Positions 58,088 to 64,000 of a DNA stretch of 64,000 bases are shown one piece after another (the first letter of the stretch is position 1; each line of letters opens with the position of its first letter). The DNA comes from Lepidodermella squamata. Taxonomy: Eukaryota > Gastrotricha. The notes under the pieces were generated by a model. It did no database searches, was not told where the DNA came from, and was given only the letters and a program-made list of their open reading frames with translations. Made by a program: the position numbers and the translations under genes. The stretch is from positions 4,960,001 through 5,024,000 of the forward strand of contig JBLDXI010000042.1 in the NCBI GenBank assembly GCA_047495785.1. The letters are read 5' to 3'.

Positions 58088-58243
58088 CATGAGACGTGCC
58101 AGGACGCCGAGGCTTCGAATCTCCTATAATAAAATCTGTGTAAAGCGAAACGGATTATTCATGAGCTCGTCGCATTGATTTGAGGCACGAGCTGATGTTT
58201 TTTGCCCCTTATATCAAGCCTCGGCGTCCTGGTACGTCTCATG
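58088..58243. repeat. Hairpin: 28-bp inverted repeat with 100-bp loop
   Basis: 58088-58115 (catgagacgtgccaggacgc and on) pairs with 58216-58243 with one mismatch. It may be the remnant of a small inverted-repeat transposon or a structured transcript; no coding content. Confidence 0.6.
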
Positions 58244-59851
58244 GTCTCACGACTAGTACCAGACCGGTGACCTGACCCAACAGGTGACTGGTGACCGGCG
58301 GGTCGACTTGACCCGTTGCCGCTGAGTCAGGTAATACGCAGGTAAAGAAGGCGGTAAAACATCTTCACCACCAAAGCGCCGCTAGCGATATCCGTTGCTC
58401 TTGGTACCGTAAAAATGAGCGAATTCAGCCAGTGGGATGATATTGACAAGTTTTTGCAAGTTGCGCCAAGTTGCGCGCCGTGTGAAAACTTTCGAAAAAC
58501 TTTCGAAAAACTTCAACGAAATCGACAACAATCGGCAAAATTGACCAAAGCTGTTTACACAGCCCGGTGTCCTGAGGTAGCGAGTCACGTCAACAGCGCA
58601 ATACAGAGGGCTAGGGCGGCGAAGAGGGGCGGAACTCTTGAGACGCGGATTAGGGATTAGCGGATTAACACCGCTTTTGAGAGCGAGCGCCTTGCAGACC
58701 TGCAATAAGGGCAATAAAAATGTGACAACTGCGCACGGAGAGGGTTCATTCGAACGCGGTTTTTCAAGAAATTGACTGCTACATGTTGTAATGGGTCGGC
58801 GGGGGAATAGCGTCCAGCGTTTGGAAAGAGCTGAGTAACACGGGTCGTAAAATGGCTCGGCTCAGTCTCAGTGGTTATCGAACCACCCCGATTAGGTGCT
58901 AGGAGCTAGCAATGGGCGGTTGTTTCGGTGTTACTATAGCCACCCTCGTGCGCAGTCCGGTATAAACTCATTTCGAGTCCCATAGGTACGCAGCCGCCGA
59001 ACACCCAGTTTATGCGCACCGATAGCGAACATCCCTTTTACGGCATATCTGGCCGACATTGCGCGAAAAAGTTAGCCCATTATAGAGCTTTAATACCAGT
59101 CGCTAGGTGCTAGCGGTTTGCTATCAGCCGCGTTTAGCTAACGTGACGAAGTGGTTCTGTGGTCAGTGGATGATTTTTGCAAAAAAAACCAGCCGCCAAG
59201 TTATTCTGATTAATGGATTTAATTCCGCGGATTCATCGCTACTTTCCGCGTCTATTTTTAAATTTTTCCGCGGCGCGAATAGTGGTTTCCGCGTCAAAAG
59301 TCTTAACACCGCACCTTTGCACACTATTAAGCAGAAAGGTAAACAATCGCGCGCACTCGCGCATTATTCCGCAGCGCACCACCGCGGCGATTTTAAGAAT
59401 TCCGCGGGCGCAACACACAGAGCCTTTGTTGAATCCGAAGACTCATTCAAACAAATTGTCGTGTAAGCGTTCAAATTTCCCGCCAACATATTGAATTTGA
59501 AATAAAAAAAAATTTTATGACGTGGCTAAAATTTTTCAAACTGAGCTATATTTTGTCAGTGAAAACTTTACGCGGGGTATTCAAAGTTTTGATGAAGTCT
59601 CAAAAGTGTCTCAGCTGTTTGACCGCTGTGATTTGTGATCGGGAGACACGCGCCGCCATCGTCCTTCGGAGTCTTTACATTCCAGATCTAGGTTCTAGTT
59701 TTGATCGCCGCGCCAAGTTGCACTGACCACTTGTTGTTTTCAATGTGGTTTCCCCTACCTTGTCACTTGGGATTTCTTTGACGTGCATCTAAGCGAAAGC
59801 CGAAAGCTAATTCTTTCTGACCTTAAACTGTATTTTAGGCCGCATTTAATC
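58244..59851. other. Intergenic upstream of the SLC28 gene
   Basis: Only short frames (58415-58660, 59107-59466) without recognisable family features. Presumably contains the promoter and 5' UTR of the transporter gene. Confidence 0.45.
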
Positions 59852-61287
59852 ATGGAAGTTACTCACGTTAATCAAGCCTACGAAATGTCACCAGTTTCAT
59901 CTTCGGCCTACTCTAGATTCGACATTGGCGCAGAAACGCCCAAAACTGCGGGAGTGGTCAAACGAAGTGTATCTCATTCTAGCTCAGGATCACCAATTCA
60001 AAACTGCACAGTCTCTGAACTTCATCTTCAATCTCCGAATCGGAGAGCACCACAAGCCATGAGAAGTCTATCAAGCTCGAGAGGACAATTAGCGAAGAGA
60101 ATTGTCTTCTTGATACTATATTTGATCTATTTCTTCTACTCAATCCTCCGGTGTGTTTTCGGGGATTGTCCTCGCGATGAAGGATGGTGGACTCTCCTCA
60201 TACTGAGCTGCGTCTTCTTTGCTGGTATTGCGTTTCGAATGTTCTATATCTACGCTTGGCCTCTTTGTTGGCCGATAATCAGAGTCAGAGTTGAGAGATT
60301 GAAAAACGTCCCCCACCTTCAATGGTAAGCTAAAATATAGTTTTCCGCCATGATTGAATAAGTTTTCGCTTGTAGGATCGTTTACGGCGTGATTATTTCA
60401 TCCTATCTCCTATTCATTATCATTGATACTACTGTAAATAGACAGGTAAGTCTAACCACCATTGTTAATAATGGTATAAGTTTCTGGATTATTCGTAGGA
60501 TCCGCAGTCTTTGATTTCGTTGTGCGGTGTTTCAGTTACTCTTCTTCTCTGCGCCGCTGGGTCTTACTCGCATCGAAGGATCTGCCTGCGTCCCGTCATT
60601 GTCGGACTAGCCTTGCAATTCGTCTTCGCCCTGATCGTCCTTCGCTGGGAACTTGGCCAGTTCATCTTCAAATGGCTAGGTCTGCAAGTTGAGCTGTTCC
60701 TTCTCAGCGCGAATGCTGGCGCTAAATTCGTATGGCCAACCGCGTTTTCATCCTTTGATTTCGCCTTTTTCGTAATGCCAATCATCCCATTTTTCTCGGC
60801 TGTTACTTCGGTGTTGTACTATCTGGGATGGATTCAGGCGGTCATAAAAGTTTTGGCAAACGCCATGGAGAAATTGATGGGAACAACGGCTGGCGAAAGC
60901 ACCACATGTTCAGCTAACGTTTTCCTAGGAATGGTATGTGATATTTCAATTTATCAATTATCAGCTTGAAATCTCTTTATTTAGACTGAAGCACCCTTGT
61001 TGATTCGTCCGTTTTTGCGTCATATGACGAAATCGGAACTGCACGCCGTGATGACTGGTGGCTTCGCGACAATAGCCGGTTCTGTCATGGGCGCGTTCAT
61101 CTTTCTCGGCGTTGACTCGACCCATCTGTTAGCTGCTAGCCTCATGGCAGCTCCGGCAGCTCTTGCGCTAAGCAAACTGGTCTACCCTGAGACGGAAGAG
61201 TCGGCAATGACTGCTGCAAATGTCGAGCAATTCACGCATAGTGACGACTCGTCGCGGCCAAACAACATCATCGAAGCAGCTTGCGAG
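59852..61287 (+). CDS. Concentrative nucleoside transporter, SLC28/CNT family (3' end beyond window or intron)
   Basis: Exons 59852-60324, 60376-60445, 60499-60933 and 60985-61287 join in phase to 427 codons and end at a donor (GAG/GTTAGA). The family signature is continuous: [84 protein letters not shown] and PETEES. CNTs import nucleosides with Na+ or H+. The nucleobase-contacting pair in TM7 is Gly-Met before TEAP, as in purine-selective human CNT2 rather than Ser-Gln of CNT1; the TM8 pair is Ser-Val, as in CNT3. A purine preference is inferred. The last coded phrase NNIIEAACE aligns just before the conserved GA...ISLV segment, so the final third (with the NEF and AN-S motifs) is missing and must lie past 64000. 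Confidence 0.85.
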
Positions 61288-61296
61288 GTTAGAAAG

Positions 61297-61302
61297 TTTA
61301 TT
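61297..61302 (-). terminator. AATAAA polyadenylation signal of the GABA-B-like receptor
   Basis: Minus-strand AATAAA 64 nt past the stop at 61366, only 10 nt from the donor of SLC28 exon 4. Confidence 0.6.
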
Positions 61303-61365
61303 TATAAAGTTCAACATAACGTCATTTATTCGGAATGATTCGGAATCCCATTCATCCACTATCTT

Positions 61366-63732
61366 TCACTTTTGTGTGAATGAAGGATACAGCACGTGTA
61401 TCAAACTTAATATAGTCAAAGTTAGGCTTAAGAATGAGACAGCAGTTGACTGAGCTACATAAACGGGTTCAGTGCTACCTCCAATAATCACAACAATCAT
61501 TACGCCTGAAACGAACAGGGTAGAAATATTTGCCACAGACTGGCGAATGATCTGAAGTTCTGGGAATTGAGACATTTTCAAAGTTCTCGCCAAGGCCCCG
61601 CCACTTAAGAAGTAAGCGAAGTAGAGACCTCCGAGCAGTAGTAAGGTATCGATGCCTAAAAATACAAACAGCCAAGCTTGCATGTGTCCACTCGTGCACT
61701 GTATCCACGAATGCTCAATTAAAGCATCAGGTATCACTTGATAAGTTGGCTCGTTGTGCTCGAGATGACATGACAAACCATCTTCCGCCAACATCCAAAA
61801 AATAAACAGGGCTATGTCGAGGGCGATGAATAAGGAAGTGCAGCGAAACGCAATTTTGTCAACGGTAGGTAAAATTTGTTCAAAACTGACGTGGAAATGA
61901 GCATGATCCGATCCAAATCTGCGAATAGTCACAGGCTTTGCACTGAGCAACGTTACAGTAGATTGTAATGCATTCGGATTGTAGTATGACACCGCCATTT
62001 CCAGCTCGTTTGGCTTGACCAATTTAGCAATTGTTGCTATTCTTGAACTGAAGGCTGCTGTTAACCCAGAACCTGACACTATCAAGAAAAACATTGCTGC
62101 AATGAAACAAATTTCCACTGAATGAAGGCTGTCTGAGTATATCGACATCGTAATCAAAATTGAACCCAAGCACAATCCAAGTGACAGAATTAGCGATAAA
62201 GCCTTGATTTGAGGAAAATTGACCGATTCAACCCCGATCTTAGCTAGCCCAGCTGCAGATATTAGCATGAAAATTCCAGCTAAAATGAAGATAATAATAG
62301 TTAAATCTCGTGAAATTGTGACGAAAATGATGGCGTAATTTGGTCCATCTTTCGGAGAATCCAGTTCGCCCCACCAAGTGATATTTTGGTCTCGTAATTT
62401 GACCGAATAGCTGTCGTATTCAAAATCTACACTTCCAGGTAGCTGATCGATAAAAGCAATTTCTTGCATGCCATCTCCTGGAATGAATTTCGTAACAGCC
62501 TGGAAATCAGTTTCGACCAGACCTTGCTTATTGAACGATATCGGCCCTGTTCTTAGGCCTGTAACTTTGCTGTTTATCACAGTTTGATTGACGGCTTTCA
62601 TGATTAGACCAGGCTGCTCATCGAAATCTCGTAGGCTGAGGTTGAAATTTTGATTCAGGACTTTCTCGCTTTCATGCAATGTATATAGAACTTTCAGGGC
62701 CGAGTCGTGTAAATTGTACTCCAGCAGATAGTCCCGGCCCTCACTTTGCACAGTTCTGTTGTTCAATACGTCTAAGTATCGCTCAAAGTCGCGAACAGAT
62801 TTACCAGTCGATGCCACTAAAGATCGATTGAAAGGTTTCAACATGCTGCCAAACCAAAATGTTCGATCAAACTGTTCCATCATATGGCTTGAAGTGCATC
62901 CTTTCGGTACGCCATCAGCGAATCCTGTAACGTCAGCGATGAAAACAACCCTCGGACCTTGCAGACCAGCTTTGTAAGATTCGCATAGAAATTTTATGGT
63001 CTGAGTTGAAACGGCGAGCACGATGATTCTCATATCAGATGCTTTGAAGGCTGTCAATGCTGGGTCTAACTCGTCGTTTTTCGACCCATCGTCGTACATC
63101 CAACTAAGACTGACTCCGACGGTTGAGGAGAAGTTCAGGGAAACCGCTTTTTCATGCATAAACATGGCAGTTCCGTAGTCGCTTACACTTTCCATATGCG
63201 TGAGGATTCCAATTCTGTTCCATCGCCCGATGTGGCGTATGAAACGAAGCATGGCAACCGCTGTTGTCCTCAGAGTTGCCATCATCAAGTACAACTCCGG
63301 GTATTTCGCGTGATCCGATAACAAAGGGGCGGAGCATAGCGGGCTGATCGCAATTGTATTGTAGTGCTTCAACACCGGGGCGAGAGCTTTGCAGCCTGTT
63401 GAAAAATCGCCGGCTAGAATTAGAGGCGAGCTCATCTCGTAGGATTTGTTGAATTTCTCGCTTTTAAATGCGATGAATTGCGTAACTGAATCGTAACCAA
63501 AACTGTCCTCCTTGAATATGATGTTAACGTGGTAGTTCGGTAAAATATTTGGACTTTCGTTGGCGAAATCTGCAGCGGCTTGAATGCCATTTTTAAGTGC
63601 ATTAATCACCTGAGGGTCGATGATTGAAAGTGGTGTTAATGCGATGACATTTAAGCGGTAATTTTTGTTAGATTTTGCAGCATCGATGCAGCGATAAAGT
63701 ATTGCAAGCAAAATATATGCTTGAATATGCAT
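61366..63732 (-). CDS. Class C GPCR, GABA-B-receptor-like, intronless
   Basis: A single uninterrupted frame. The Met at 63732 is preferred over the more upstream one (63846) because a signal sequence follows at once (MHIQAYILLAILYRCIDAA); this gives 788 residues. The ectodomain is a periplasmic-binding-protein (Venus flytrap) fold: NVIALTPLS, AGDFSTGCKALAPVLKHYNT, SPLCSAPLLSDHAKYPELYL and IGRWNRIGIL correspond to the ligand-binding lobe of GABA-B receptors. No Cys-rich domain separates it from the seven helices, as in GABA-B and unlike mGluRs. Helices run from about FVTISRDLTIIIFILAGIFM to LTLTILSLIHVLYP. The protein stops four residues after TM7, so it lacks the cytoplasmic coiled coil used for GABA-B heterodimers. 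Whether GABA is the ligand is uncertain. It is probably nested antisense in an SLC28 intron. Confidence 0.85.
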   Translation of the reverse strand: MHIQAYILLAILYRCIDAAKSNKNYRLNVIALTPLSIIDPQVINALKNGIQAAADFANESPNILPNYHVNIIFKEDSFGYDSVTQFIAFKSEKFNKSYEMSSPLILAGDFSTGCKALAPVLKHYNTIAISPLCSAPLLSDHAKYPELYLMMATLRTTAVAMLRFIRHIGRWNRIGILTHMESVSDYGTAMFMHEKAVSLNFSSTVGVSLSWMYDDGSKNDELDPALTAFKASDMRIIVLAVSTQTIKFLCESYKAGLQGPRVVFIADVTGFADGVPKGCTSSHMMEQFDRTFWFGSMLKPFNRSLVASTGKSVRDFERYLDVLNNRTVQSEGRDYLLEYNLHDSALKVLYTLHESEKVLNQNFNLSLRDFDEQPGLIMKAVNQTVINSKVTGLRTGPISFNKQGLVETDFQAVTKFIPGDGMQEIAFIDQLPGSVDFEYDSYSVKLRDQNITWWGELDSPKDGPNYAIIFVTISRDLTIIIFILAGIFMLISAAGLAKIGVESVNFPQIKALSLILSLGLCLGSILITMSIYSDSLHSVEICFIAAMFFLIVSGSGLTAAFSSRIATIAKLVKPNELEMAVSYYNPNALQSTVTLLSAKPVTIRRFGSDHAHFHVSFEQILPTVDKIAFRCTSLFIALDIALFIFWMLAEDGLSCHLEHNEPTYQVIPDALIEHSWIQCTSGHMQAWLFVFLGIDTLLLLGGLYFAYFLSGGALARTLKMSQFPELQIIRQSVANISTLFVSGVMIVVIIGGSTEPVYVAQSTAVSFLSLTLTILSLIHVLYPSFTQK

Positions 63733-63846
63733 GGCGGATGAAACATTGTGCAATGTGGGTGAATAGCTTCGACTTTTTGTAAGCAATCGGAAACCTTTCG
63801 GAAGAAAGTGTTGCGTGACGGTTTTTGCGGAGTCTTTTTTGTTCAA

Positions 63847-64000
63847 ATTTTTCCTGTTCTCGCGAGGTTTATGAACTACAAATGGACAATGAGTGACGCC
63901 TTGTCAAATTGATTATTTTGCGAATTCGGTTTTTTCCGCTATGACAGCCTTGAGATTTTGGGATTTGATGTACCTCTGCTAAAATGTTTCCATCTTCGGG
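63847..64000. other. Right edge, no exon recognised
   Basis: Short AT-rich sequence; would be SLC28 intron on the plus strand and the GABA-B-like receptor's promoter or 5' UTR on the minus strand. Confidence 0.4.

Noticed and set aside
58415-59466. Small frames upstream of SLC28
   Set aside because: No recognisable features and overlapping alternatives; chance frames in CG-containing spacer cannot be excluded.

Overview
The window looks like nuclear DNA of an animal with a compact genome. Genes are split by very short GT-AG introns (mostly about 35-70 nt, a few of 0.6-1.2 kb), and it holds a GABA-B-like class C receptor, two rhodopsin-type receptors, a membrane guanylyl-cyclase homologue, a concentrative nucleoside transporter and a SUEL-lectin membrane protein. 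There are no bacterial features. The species cannot be named from sequence alone. Tiny introns, a gene nested in another gene's intron and secreted polycationic repeat proteins would fit a sponge, perhaps a glass sponge, but this is inference.

Left half (1-37062), all on the minus strand: a cluster of five genes for secreted, extremely basic proteins, called here polycation genes A to E. A (leader exons 8300-8636, repeat array 1-7350, continuing off the left edge), B (11457-15080), C (16982-26745, about 2998 codons) and D (28408-33328, 1298 codons) share one architecture: a signal-peptide exon, a short Cys-containing module, then a multi-kilobase array rich in Arg, Lys, Ser and His. B, C and D end in an acidic tail; in C and D it carries the motif QEPD-x-V-x-x-TEW. 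The spliced models of C and D keep phase across all eight exons each. E (35343-37062) is a Lys/Ala-rich relative in style only. The exons of a cystine-knot (CTCK) protein lie between the leader and the array of gene A and may share the leader.

Middle (37063-43200): gene-poor and AT-rich, with tRNA-derived SINEs and a foldback element. Other transposon-like elements are a hAT-like MITE with an 8-bp target duplication (10296-11203) and a perfect 213-bp inverted repeat inside a receptor intron (45656-46166).

Right half: two paralogous seven-helix receptors (43201-47951 and 49364-52020) with a novel Cys-containing ectodomain and DFN in place of DRY; a single-SUEL-domain membrane protein (52592-54736); a convergent receptor guanylyl-cyclase homologue that has lost the catalytic Asn and Arg (54814-57213); an SLC28 transporter (59852 to beyond the right edge); and an intronless GABA-B-like receptor (61366-63732) apparently nested, antisense, in an intron of the transporter.

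The most novel content is the polycation cluster. A reasonable hypothesis is a lineage-specific set of extracellular polyampholyte scaffold proteins for mineral, cuticle, adhesive or matrix, evolving by rapid expansion of two-length repeat modules.
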